From JAAGZL01 sp050297535 (GTDB taxonomy: Bacteria; Pseudomonadota; Gammaproteobacteria; Chromatiales; Chromatiaceae): a DNA stretch of 21,656 nt. The position numbers and the translations under genes are program-made. The notes under the pieces were generated by a model. The model saw only the letters and a list, made by a program, of their open reading frames with translations, did no database searches and was not told where the DNA came from. This document shows, one piece after another, positions 1-7,549 of the stretch. Location: the NCBI GenBank assembly GCA_050297535.1, contig JBNKSV010000038.1, forward strand, positions 1-21,656, read 5' to 3'. The stretch's first letter is position 1; every line of letters begins with the position of its first letter.

Positions 1-1344
1 TTCGCTATATTCATTGCCGGCAACAATTCTTATAAACAACACGCCTAAAATTGCAGAGAGCATGGAGGCAATAATGACGGATGTTTTTGCAATATGCAGA
101 TTATCGGGTTGCGCATCAAAGCCCAGTGTGGCGATAAAGGTGGACATGGTGAAACCCATCCCGGCTATGAAAGAAGCTCCGATTACGTGCTGGATATTAA
201 CTCCTTCCGGTAAGCACCCTACCCTGTATCTAAGCCCGAACCAGCATGCCCCTGATATACCGATAAATTTTCCCAACACCAAACCGACGATTATGCCGAG
301 GCCAGTTGGATGCAGAAAACTATCCGCAAGTAATTCCCAACTAAAGGGGATACCTGCGTTCGTCAGCGCAAATAGGGGCAAGATAAACATTGCGACCGGT
401 AGATCCAGTGCATCTTCCCATCGGCGCAGCGGCGTGGTGGCTTTTTCTGCATAGTCACGCACCTCTAATACCTGATTATGGTCTTTGCGACTACCAAGCA
501 CATCTACCGTATCTGCATCCTGTTGCATGGAACTAATTGTTTCTTTTGCCTTGTTAAGAAGCTTGCGCGACGATAGCTTTGGTCTTGCCGGAACCGTCAA
601 AGCGATCATGACGCCCGCGACCGTTGAGTGAACGCCGGAATTAAGCATCATCCACCATGCCGCAACCCCGAAAATCGTATAATAGAGGGGATGACGTATC
701 CCTGCATAATTCGACATCGCCAGAATAGCAATAAGTGATAAAGCAACGGCCAAGTGCTGTATTGATATGTCATTGGTATAGAACATTGCGATGACCAGAA
801 TTGCTCCCACATCATCCACAATTGCAAGCCCTACAATGAATGCCAAAAGTCCAGCAGGTATGCGCTTTCTTACTGTGACTAAAACACCCAACGCAAATGC
901 TGTATCTGTAGCCATAGGCACACCCCATCCAATCTGGGAATCGAGCGACCAGTTGAATAACAGATAAATAACAGCGGGACAGACCATGCCACCAAAGGCA
1001 CAAAGAATTAACATGCGGCGGCTCTCTGGCTTAGCTAGGTCTCCAGCAACTACTTCCCGTTTTATTTCAAGCCCAAGAAGAAAGAAAAATATAACCATCA
1101 AGCCGTCATTCATAATGTGCTTGATGGAGGATTGCAGTTCAACTTCGCCTATAAAAAATCCTACAGACGTATGCACCAGATTACTGTAGGTTCCGGAATA
1201 TTCTGAGTTGGCCCACCACAGCGCCATTATGGTAGACAAAAGTAGGACGAGGCTGGATGTCGTCTGCGCCTGAATGAAACTCAAAAACGGCTTGTGGATA
1301 CTTTCCAGGCCGCGCTGCAATATATTTTCTGAGTCGTTATCCAT
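1..1344 (-). CDS. nhaA: Na+/H+ antiporter NhaA, 3' end cut by window edge
   Basis: Inner-membrane electrogenic antiporter that expels Na+ (or Li+) in exchange for protons and supports pH and sodium homeostasis. The frame is open from an ATG at 1344 to the left edge (448 codons, no stop), so the C-terminus is missing. The family signatures are present: GLEIKRE early on, ATDTAFALG with Asp147 (E. coli D133), VDDVGAIL with the ion-binding pair Asp177-Asp178 (E. coli D163/D164), and LGKFIGI with Lys359 (E. coli K300), followed by GFTMSTFIA. It is already longer than the 388-residue E. coli protein. Much of the difference is a hydrophilic insert of roughly 50 residues between the DD helix region and the LPLFALTNAG segment. 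The start has no strong ribosome-binding site; a GTG at 1377 is a weaker alternative. It lies 55 bp downstream of the EncFtn gene on the same strand. Confidence 0.95.
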   Translation of the reverse strand, partial: MDNDSENILQRGLESIHKPFLSFIQAQTTSSLVLLLSTIMALWWANSEYSGTYSNLVHTSVGFFIGEVELQSSIKHIMNDGLMVIFFFLLGLEIKREVVAGDLAKPESRRMLILCAFGGMVCPAVIYLLFNWSLDSQIGWGVPMATDTAFALGVLVTVRKRIPAGLLAFIVGLAIVDDVGAILVIAMFYTNDISIQHLAVALSLIAILAMSNYAGIRHPLYYTIFGVAAWWMMLNSGVHSTVAGVMIALTVPARPKLSSRKLLNKAKETISSMQQDADTVDVLGSRKDHNQVLEVRDYAEKATTPLRRWEDALDLPVAMFILPLFALTNAGIPFSWELLADSFLHPTGLGIIVGLVLGKFIGISGACWFGLRYRVGCLPEGVNIQHVIGASFIAGMGFTMSTFIATLGFDAQPDNLHIAKTSVIIASMLSAILGVLFIRIVAGNEYSE

Positions 1345-1399
1345 GTAGGCTATCTTTACAGCTAGCGTATGCGCCACAAGCAAGCAGTGGCAGAACTGA

Positions 1400-1687
1400 T
1401 CATTTGTGAGCTATTGGTTTATTTGTAAATAGGTAGTCTTTTAGCTCCTTATCAAACAATTGGTCATTGCGACGAATCCATTCAAGGACCATGGAAGCAT
1501 GCTCCTTCTCCTCATCTCTGTTATGTATAAGAATTTCTCTTAGTTCGTTATCTTTGCAAGCGTCAACTCTTTGGTTATACCAATCAACAGCTTCCAGTTC
1601 CTCCATTAGAGAGATGATTGCCCTATGCATATCTCTGGTTTCGTCAGAAAGTTCTTCGATTGGTTCATGATAACCTTCGTTAGCCAT
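1400..1687 (-). CDS. Encapsulated-ferritin (EncFtn) family ferroxidase
   Basis: A 95-residue all-helical half-ferritin. Family members pair to form a ferroxidase centre that oxidises Fe(II), and usually work inside an encapsulin nanocompartment that stores the ferric mineral. The sequence matches the Rhodospirillum rubrum EncFtn pattern: HRAI, then MEELEAVDWY with Glu29, Glu30, Glu32, Trp36 and Tyr37, then NRDEEKEHA with Glu60 and His63, then LEWIRRND and DYLFT. With a two-residue offset these correspond to the iron-site and entry-site residues E32, E62, H65, E31, E34, W38 and Y39 of that protein, from memory. The start is well supported by AAAGGAG six bases upstream. Only eight residues (ending PIAHK) follow the DYLFT core, so no C-terminal encapsulin-targeting peptide is visible. 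No encapsulin gene lies in the 20 kb upstream. The neighbours are a VOC protein and nhaA. Confidence 0.88.
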   Translation of the reverse strand: MANEGYHEPIEELSDETRDMHRAIISLMEELEAVDWYNQRVDACKDNELREILIHNRDEEKEHASMVLEWIRRNDQLFDKELKDYLFTNKPIAHK

Positions 1688-1693
1688 TTAGCT

Positions 1694-1700
1694 CTCCTTT
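1694..1700 (-). promoter_or_regulatory. Strong Shine-Dalgarno site of the EncFtn gene
   Basis: On the minus strand AAAGGAG lies six bases before the ATG at 1687. It fixes the start of the small ferritin and suggests efficient translation. Confidence 0.75.
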
Positions 1701-1742
1701 TAACCTTGAATGATAAAATTATTTAACAATAGGAATATCTAA

Positions 1743-2183
1743 CTATGTTCCAAGCAAACACATATTTGCACTGTCATGCTCTTCGTAATATCTAGCCTCA
1801 ATCAGATTTTGCTCTGGATCTCTGAAGTATATTGAAGTACCCGTTCCGCGCGCGCCCCAACGCTTAACCGGCCCTTCCTGTATATCGATATTATTTTCCT
1901 GTAGTCTAGTTATTAACCCACCCCACTCCTCTTTATCCAGAGAAAAACAGATGTGGTTGAGACGGTAATGACAAGGCTCTAAAGAAGTATTCACCTGCCA
2001 CATATCTTTAGGGAACAGATCTATTATGGTATGTCGATTTAGACGCACGGATGGGAATGGAACTTTCTTTTCTGAATACTCCTGCAATCTTTCGGTCTCT
2101 AGCTGCAGAACCTGTGAATAGAAGTTGATCATCATTTTGTCATCTTCTACGTTTAGGACTATATGATCAATCAAGCACTCCAT
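1743..2183 (-). CDS. VOC-superfamily (glyoxalase/bleomycin-resistance fold) metalloprotein
   Basis: A 146-residue protein of the vicinal oxygen chelate fold: two beta-alpha-beta-beta-beta modules that place a divalent metal for isomerase, dioxygenase or thiol-transfer chemistry. Module one opens with LIDHIVLNV (His7). Module two has RLNHICFSL (His77) and closes with SIYFRDPEQNLIEAR (Glu129). His/His/Glu in these positions is the usual metal-ligand pattern, so the site looks intact. The sequence resembles small single-domain 'virulence' or glyoxalase-like proteins more than true glyoxalase I; the substrate cannot be read from the sequence. A GGAG motif nine bases upstream supports the ATG at 2183. 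The stop is 55 bp before the EncFtn start and the nitroreductase ends 86 bp upstream, so co-transcription is possible. Confidence 0.85.
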   Translation of the reverse strand: MECLIDHIVLNVEDDKMMINFYSQVLQLETERLQEYSEKKVPFPSVRLNRHTIIDLFPKDMWQVNTSLEPCHYRLNHICFSLDKEEWGGLITRLQENNIDIQEGPVKRWGARGTGTSIYFRDPEQNLIEARYYEEHDSANMCLLGT

Positions 2184-2269
2184 AGTCGTATTCTCCAGAA
2201 TCGTATATAACTTTATATATGTGTTGGCTTGTTTGCTCCAATAATGCAGGCATTACGGCAACCAGGGAT

Positions 2270-2848
2270 CTACTCGGGGAATGTTCCTGAAAAACTGATC
2301 TCGGCAACGCTAAGACGGCCTGAAGGCGCTTCCTTATTTCGCAGATCCTCAGGCAACTCCGACTGATCACCAGGCCTTCCAACTGCGATCATCATCTCAA
2401 CCGAAAAATCATCAGGAACCTTCAATACAGATCTTGCCCTGTCATAATCAAAGCCCGCCATGCCATGTGCGACCAACCCCATTACACTCGCCTGCAGGGC
2501 TAGGCTTTGCCAGGCAGATCCGGTATCCAGTGAGTGAGAATTATTTGGTTTGCCGTTGTGGGCAAATGCGCGCTTGGAAATAACAACAATCAACATTCCA
2601 GAGTTTTTCGCCCAGACCTGATTTGCCTCCACCAATAAATCGAAGAACAGAGGCCACTGATCCGAGTCACTCTGGGCATAGAGAAAACGCCACGGCTGTT
2701 CGTTAAAGCAAGATGGTGCCCAGCGAGCCGCTTCAAATAGGCTGCCGATCTCGTTTGGTGACAGCATCTCACCTGACATAGCCCGCGGTGACCAGCGTTT
2801 TATAAATAGATCTTCTATCGGATATTCTGCTTCTCTATAAGAATGCAT
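2270..2848 (-). CDS. Nitroreductase-family FMN oxidoreductase
   Basis: A 192-residue member of the nitroreductase fold, dimeric FMN enzymes that reduce nitro groups, quinones or other electrophiles with NAD(P)H. FMN-phosphate contacts are seen in FIKRWSPRAM (Arg18, Ser20, Arg22). WAPSCFNEQPWRF is the typical NEQPW flavin-pocket motif. The segment SAWQSLALQASVMGLVAHGM is the central helix of the fold, and AVGRPG near residue 177 closes the flavin site. Length is typical for the short bacterial subgroup. AGGA upstream of the ATG at 2848 supports the start. The physiological substrate is unknown. The gene heads a run of same-strand genes continuing through the VOC, EncFtn and nhaA genes, and is separated by 114 bp from the upstream hydrolase gene. 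Confidence 0.9.
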   Translation of the reverse strand: MHSYREAEYPIEDLFIKRWSPRAMSGEMLSPNEIGSLFEAARWAPSCFNEQPWRFLYAQSDSDQWPLFFDLLVEANQVWAKNSGMLIVVISKRAFAHNGKPNNSHSLDTGSAWQSLALQASVMGLVAHGMAGFDYDRARSVLKVPDDFSVEMMIAVGRPGDQSELPEDLRNKEAPSGRLSVAEISFSGTFPE

Positions 2849-2962
2849 GTCATTTCCTACGGTTTCTTTATTAAATTAAGTCACTACACAAAGACTCGCC
2901 TAATTTAACTCCATTTTCAAGGCGCTCCGTATCGTAACGCCGAGACACACAGTATGCTCGTG

Positions 2963-3640
2963 CTAACTTGGTAGACTTAGTTTAGCTATTAACGGGTAGT
3001 GATCTGATGCTATTTTCGCCTTGCCGGCGATGTGTCGCTCGCAGGTATCAATAGCCACCGGTTGCTGCACCATGATGCGATCTGGTGATATCAGGGGGCG
3101 CGGCCAAGTGGGAAAGGTTCGCTCGGAGCAGTTTGAGAAACCAATATCTGTCAGCGGCTTGAGTTCGCTGCCCCCATGCCATACATTGAGATCACCCATC
3201 AATATTATGGGCGGACCACCTTCAACGCATAGTTCTGCCAAATGAATAATCTGCTGTCTACGCTCTCTTCGGCTGAGGCCAAGGTGGGTAGCAAATACCC
3301 TAAGCGGCATACCATCCCAATGGATTTGCGCCAGAATGACGCCACGCAATTCTCGGTCAGGATGCGGTAGCTCATGGATGCGAAAACTATCGATTTTATT
3401 GCGGCAAAGCAAAACATTACCATAACGTCCGATCCCGCGCGTAAACATGGTTCCATCTGCCACATGCATGTTCGTATGGACGCATATCAGTTGCAGGATT
3501 TCACCTGCATGGTCCAGAGTGATCTCCTGCAGGGCGATGATGTCCGCATCCAGATCCTTTACAATTCCGATGATACGCAGTGGATCGTAGATGTTATCCC
3601 GTCCAATACAATCATGTACGTTGTATGTCGCAATCCGCAT
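2963..3640 (-). CDS. Endonuclease/exonuclease/phosphatase (EEP) family hydrolase
   Basis: A 225-residue metal-dependent phosphodiesterase of the fold shared by exonuclease III, DNase I, sphingomyelinases and inositol phosphatases. The catalytic set appears complete: Asn7 in TYNVHD, Glu39 in LQEI, His119 in ATHLGL, Asp150 and Asn152 in GDLNVW, Asp187 in SPDRI, and the Asp213-His214 pair in ASDHYPL. There is no signal peptide, so it is probably cytosolic or membrane-associated through partners. The ATG at 3640 is only four bases past the stop of the phospholipase D gene and lacks a good Shine-Dalgarno site, which suggests translational coupling. The partner favours a lipid-phosphodiester or lipid-head-group substrate over DNA, but this is inference. 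Confidence 0.9.
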   Translation of the reverse strand: MRIATYNVHDCIGRDNIYDPLRIIGIVKDLDADIIALQEITLDHAGEILQLICVHTNMHVADGTMFTRGIGRYGNVLLCRNKIDSFRIHELPHPDRELRGVILAQIHWDGMPLRVFATHLGLSRRERRQQIIHLAELCVEGGPPIILMGDLNVWHGGSELKPLTDIGFSNCSERTFPTWPRPLISPDRIMVQQPVAIDTCERHIAGKAKIASDHYPLIAKLSLPS

Positions 3641-3644
3641 TGGA

Positions 3645-5810
3645 TCAACTGGTTCTCAACCAATGCTTGATCACCATTGCCAACAGAATCATAACTCCAC
3701 CAATTGATAGCGCAATGATGATGTTAGTCAATGTCGGCGCAGTTATTGCCTGCCACAGGCTGCTAGAAAACAGGGTGATCGCCCCCATACCCGGAGCTAA
3801 TCCAATCAAGCTTCCGAGTAAAAACTGACGCACACCGACCTTGGAACTCCCAGCCAATAGATTGAATACGGCGAATGGCGCTATGGGTACCAGACGCAAT
3901 ATAGCGATAGCAACGGCACCCCTCTTTGCTATCCTTTTACCAACTTGCCCCAATCTAGCGCCGCCAAGCCTATCGATGGTACGCCGCCCCAGAACCCGGC
4001 CACTAAGAAAACCGATCGACGCAGCTATCATGGCACCTGTCATTACAGAGGCGAACGCAAGCCATCCTTTTAATACTATACCTGCGATAACCGCAAGCAA
4101 GGTCACCGGCACCATCAATAAGCTTGCAATAACAAACCCGCCAATAGCGACAACAATTTTTTCCCCTTCAGATTGAAACCCAGCCAGATAGTGGCCAATT
4201 TGGCCTGGCGTGATAAGGTCATATAGAGGCGTCCAACGCCATACAGCTGCCAGGGCAAGAAGCCCTGCAATAACGGCCAGAAACAGAACCAGCCTGAGTT
4301 GCCCCTTGTCCCTGCCACTGTCCGGGATATACTGAGCCACAAAATAATCAGAGCTAAAGGGTTCGGGCGGGTCGATCAATCCTGCATCCGGGACTATATC
4401 GTCTACCTCTTGTGGTACTGCGCAGTCCAGCTCATACAAGCTACGTCCCTCTTTGCGCAAGGACTCTATCGCCGAGATCAGCCCCTTCTGTTGTGATAAC
4501 GCATGATCTATCTGCTCCGAGTTACAATCCAGATGTTCGGCCAGTAGGCGCGAACGGCTGCCGCGAATAAAATCTGCAATATGGTCACCTGCTGTCTTCG
4601 ATTCCAAAGCAAGATCACACTCTGTATCCAGCCCCATAGAGCGATTACTGGCATTGGCCGATCCAACACGCAGCAGACGATCATCCACTATCATCAACTT
4701 GGCGTGTACAGATATGCATTCTTCACCCAAGTTTAGTTGATGTGGGTAGTAGATGCGCAGTCGATTATGCGTATCCTCATTTCGCAGAACCTGAATTGCC
4801 CGAGATCGCAGCACATCCATCGTGGCCTGTTCCAGCCAGCCCCCGGTCTTTTGCGGTAGTACCAAAACGACCTCAGGCCCATGCTTTTGTTGGAGACTAT
4901 CCCGCAACGCCTGCGTCAGGCGCTCTGAGGTAAAGTACTGGTTCTCTATATATATGCTATGGGTTGCTGAGGCTATAGCATCCAGATAGAGCTGTAACAC
5001 CTCGTCAACCTGCAGGTTTTTCTTAAACTTAGGTTCCGTTCTGGCTATGCCAACCTGGGCATTTGTTACCCCACTATTCAACCATTCTGGCCAGGGCGTA
5101 GAATCGGCGTTATATCTTGGAGCCCTTATATTCCAACCACATGCCCGTTTCCAACGCTCCCGCGCCAGTTCACCAAGACGAACCGCGGCTTTACCCTGCA
5201 CCAGCAGCATCATGTCATGAAAAGGTGGGTAATCCTTGCCATTGGGATCACGGCGACGGCAATCATTTGGCAGATGTTCGCATGTATCCCAGCGCCATCG
5301 ACTTAGATCTATGCCGCCCACAAAAGCGATCCGATCATCTATAACCACCAGCTTCTGATGATGGGATGCGCCTTTGGGATGTACACCATCAAGTCGGAAA
5401 TGAAATCTGGGTGGCGCCTGTAAACGCAACTTGAGCGCCGGCAGGAATTCACGTTCTGCGGCGTAGATCATATTAAAATCCCAAGAGAGCAAATAGACAC
5501 TAAGATCTTCATTGCACTTGGTTAATGCCACAAGAAAATCGCCTAGTTTCTGGGGTCCATCCCCATGCGGCTGATCGTGCGGCCCATCCTCTCTGAATAA
5601 TTTTTCGTTACGATCAAAATCCCATCCCAGTATCAGGATCTGTTTTTTGGCCGCATGGCATGCATCGGCGAAGGCGGCAAAATAATCAGCACCATCAATC
5701 AGCAACTCTGCCCGCTCTACAGGTTCAAGCGCCCAGCAATTCCTTCCAGGCTTGAGAATTGTCACCTCTTCGGTGCGGCTTTTCTGTTGCTGGTTTTTAT
5801 CTGGACACAC
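3645..5810 (-). CDS. Phospholipase D/transphosphatidylase fused to a VTT (DedA/TVP38-like) membrane domain
   Basis: A 721-residue two-part protein. Residues about 20-430 are a phospholipase D unit with two HKD motifs: His151-Lys153-Asp158 in HHQKLVVIDD and His369-Lys371-Asp376 in HAKLMIVDD, each followed by the usual GGIDLS or GSANASNRS segment. Such enzymes hydrolyse or transfer phosphodiesters through a phosphohistidine. After an acidic linker a membrane segment (about 505-525) leads into a VTT domain (about 550-720) with the conserved RLVPIAPFAVFNLLAG segment and several hydrophobic helices. VTT/DedA proteins include lipid scramblases and flippases. The start is a GTG at 5810 with AGGT upstream; no nearby Met exists, so this start is likely though not certain. 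It forms an operon with the EEP hydrolase that follows by four bases. Confidence 0.93.
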   Translation of the reverse strand: MCPDKNQQQKSRTEEVTILKPGRNCWALEPVERAELLIDGADYFAAFADACHAAKKQILILGWDFDRNEKLFREDGPHDQPHGDGPQKLGDFLVALTKCNEDLSVYLLSWDFNMIYAAEREFLPALKLRLQAPPRFHFRLDGVHPKGASHHQKLVVIDDRIAFVGGIDLSRWRWDTCEHLPNDCRRRDPNGKDYPPFHDMMLLVQGKAAVRLGELARERWKRACGWNIRAPRYNADSTPWPEWLNSGVTNAQVGIARTEPKFKKNLQVDEVLQLYLDAIASATHSIYIENQYFTSERLTQALRDSLQQKHGPEVVLVLPQKTGGWLEQATMDVLRSRAIQVLRNEDTHNRLRIYYPHQLNLGEECISVHAKLMIVDDRLLRVGSANASNRSMGLDTECDLALESKTAGDHIADFIRGSRSRLLAEHLDCNSEQIDHALSQQKGLISAIESLRKEGRSLYELDCAVPQEVDDIVPDAGLIDPPEPFSSDYFVAQYIPDSGRDKGQLRLVLFLAVIAGLLALAAVWRWTPLYDLITPGQIGHYLAGFQSEGEKIVVAIGGFVIASLLMVPVTLLAVIAGIVLKGWLAFASVMTGAMIAASIGFLSGRVLGRRTIDRLGGARLGQVGKRIAKRGAVAIAILRLVPIAPFAVFNLLAGSSKVGVRQFLLGSLIGLAPGMGAITLFSSSLWQAITAPTLTNIIIALSIGGVMILLAMVIKHWLRTS

Positions 5811-5998
5811 GGGGTTACCTAGTGTTTAAGAAATAAACAGCTTTAACATAACAGCTTGAGGCTATTCTGCATAAGCACAGGTGGATTGCTGCCCCAACAA
5901 AATCTGTACCGCCATCCATCTAATCCACTATGACAGGTAGCTATTTCGGTAACAGAGGATAAATCCACCCTAAGAATAATATGCTGGTCGACTAAAAG

Positions 5999-6733
5999 CT
6001 AACGCACCCACTTTGGATTGGGTAGAGTTGCAAACAGAGCGCGCAGCCCTTCGCCCCAGGTCTTGCCGATACTGTTGAAATATGGATCGTCATACCCTAT
6101 TAAATGACTCTCAGTTGCCAATAGGTTGTCCCGTGGCACTATGGTCAGATCAATAGGTAGACCTACAGACAAATTAGAGTTAATCGTTGAATCAAATGAT
6201 ACAAGCCCACATTTTACAGCTTCTGGAATAGGGGTGTGTGGCGTTAAGACGCGCTCAATAATAGGCTTGCCGTACTTTGTTTCTCCGATCTGAAAATATG
6301 GCGTCTCTTCTGTTGCCTCCACAAAATTGCCTGCTGAATAAACGTTAAACAGACGCATGCGCCGTCCGTCAATCTGCCCGCCAACAATAAAGGAAGCGGT
6401 AAAATCTACATTATGGGCCCTTAATGCTTCACCTTCCTCTTTAAATACTTCGCGCACCGCCCAGCCAACAATACGTCCAACCTCAAACATGCTGCTGGCC
6501 TCGTAAATGTTATGGTCCGGATCTTCATACTCTACACACTCTTCCAGACGGCTGAGTACATTCTGCGTAATGGCCAGATTTCCAGCCACCAAAATTACGA
6601 TACGACGATCATCTTTTTTATCAAACAGAAAGGTCTTGCGATAAGATCCGATACTATCAACACCAGCATTGGTACGGGTGTCTGACATAAATACCAGTCC
6701 GCCATCCAATAACATGCCCAAGCAATAACTCAT
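5999..6733 (-). CDS. anbu: Anbu, proteasome-like (HslV/20S beta-related) peptidase
   Basis: A 244-residue Ntn-hydrolase of the Anbu family, a bacterial relative of proteasome beta subunits and HslV that assembles into an open spiral or ring. The N-terminus MSYCLGM, the SDTRTNAGVD motif and YRKTF fit the family. If Met1 is removed, the nucleophile would be Ser, with Asp17 and Lys32 in the places of the catalytic Asp and Lys. SFIVGGQIDGRRMRLFNVYSAG and YFQIGETKYGKPI are further family blocks. Anbu proteins generally carry Thr as N-terminal nucleophile; Ser is chemically usable but less usual. It is the last gene of the four-gene Anbu operon, 15 bases after the transglutaminase gene, with a modest AAGAG ribosome-binding site. 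The substrate is unknown. Confidence 0.93.
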   Translation of the reverse strand: MSYCLGMLLDGGLVFMSDTRTNAGVDSIGSYRKTFLFDKKDDRRIVILVAGNLAITQNVLSRLEECVEYEDPDHNIYEASSMFEVGRIVGWAVREVFKEEGEALRAHNVDFTASFIVGGQIDGRRMRLFNVYSAGNFVEATEETPYFQIGETKYGKPIIERVLTPHTPIPEAVKCGLVSFDSTINSNLSVGLPIDLTIVPRDNLLATESHLIGYDDPYFNSIGKTWGEGLRALFATLPNPKWVR

Positions 6734-6748
6734 TTTATTAATACTCTT

Positions 6749-7549
6749 TTAGTTTTGTACCTGATTGACTTGAACATCTACGTTCATTATCTCGCCCTGG
6801 CCACCGGTTCTTACGCCTATGATTGGAGCGGCAGTCGAGTAGTCATAAGCAACGGCCAGGCGTACATAGCTCTCGGATGCACATTGCCTGTTTGACGGAT
6901 CAAAACTAACCCATCCCAAATTACTTACATAACTTTCCGCCCATGCGTGTGATGCCGGCTCTCCCGCGCCATCTGTGATGTAACCTGATATGTACCTCGT
7001 CGGAATATTATGATGGTGGCAACATGAAATGAACAGATGGGCGAAATCCTGACACACCCCCTTTTTGCGGGCAAAGACTTCAGCGGCCGTGCAGAAGACC
7101 GTTGATTGTCCAGATTCATAGGCAACCTCATCGGCCAAACCATTCATCAAAGCATGTAAGAAAGCAATTTCCCCCTCTGTTTTACGCAGGTCGCCATATT
7201 GGTCAGCGAATGCAGCGATATTGTCATCACATTTAATCAGAGGCGTTGCACGCATGAACATGCCAGGCGGCAAACCATCGTCCAGAGGGAGGACGCCACT
7301 GGTTTCTTTGGTTTCTACTTCACCTTCCACGAGAATTTTCAGATCGTGATGATCAGTATGTTCTGCCGCAAAATGCACAATATTCCCAAAGCCATCGCTC
7401 CAAGCGGTCAGTTGTTCAGGGCCAGAGATGGTCCACTGACCAACACGCTGATTACGATCATTCCTGGGGGTCAGGCGCAGATACTGCATGGCGCGCCGTG
7501 CTGCCGTCTCCAACATGTAATGGGTTTCGTGTCTTATCTTTATTCTCAT
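6749..7549 (-). CDS. Transglutaminase-like cysteine protease, Anbu operon type
   Basis: A 266-residue protein with the bacterial transglutaminase N-terminal beta domain (about 1-85) and a transglutaminase core. The catalytic triad is visible: Cys166 in KKGVCQDFAH, His201 in PASHAWAES and Asp217 in VSFDPSNRQ. Many bacterial members act as proteases or isopeptide hydrolases rather than cross-linkers. There is no signal peptide, so it is likely cytoplasmic. The ATG at 7549 overlaps the stop of the alpha-E gene by one base (TAATG), a classic translational-coupling arrangement, and the Anbu gene follows after 15 bases. In this operon it is proposed to cleave or process the peptide made by the ATP-grasp protein; this is a hypothesis from comparative genomics. 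Confidence 0.93.
   Translation of the reverse strand: MRIKIRHETHYMLETAARRAMQYLRLTPRNDRNQRVGQWTISGPEQLTAWSDGFGNIVHFAAEHTDHHDLKILVEGEVETKETSGVLPLDDGLPPGMFMRATPLIKCDDNIAAFADQYGDLRKTEGEIAFLHALMNGLADEVAYESGQSTVFCTAAEVFARKKGVCQDFAHLFISCCHHHNIPTRYISGYITDGAGEPASHAWAESYVSNLGWVSFDPSNRQCASESYVRLAVAYDYSTAAPIIGVRTGGQGEIMNVDVQVNQVQN

Noticed and set aside
14..454. Plus-strand open frame of 146 codons
   Set aside because: It is antisense to nhaA, whose conserved residues continue across the whole stretch; the frame has no protein-family character.
2167..2382. Minus-strand frame of 71 codons between VOC and nitroreductase
   Set aside because: It overlaps the nitroreductase end and VOC start in another frame and has no motif or ribosome-binding site.
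5880..5969. Inverted GGTGGATT/AATCCACC copies between PLD and Anbu genes
   Set aside because: Arms of seven to eight bases are too far apart to form a convincing terminator or operator.
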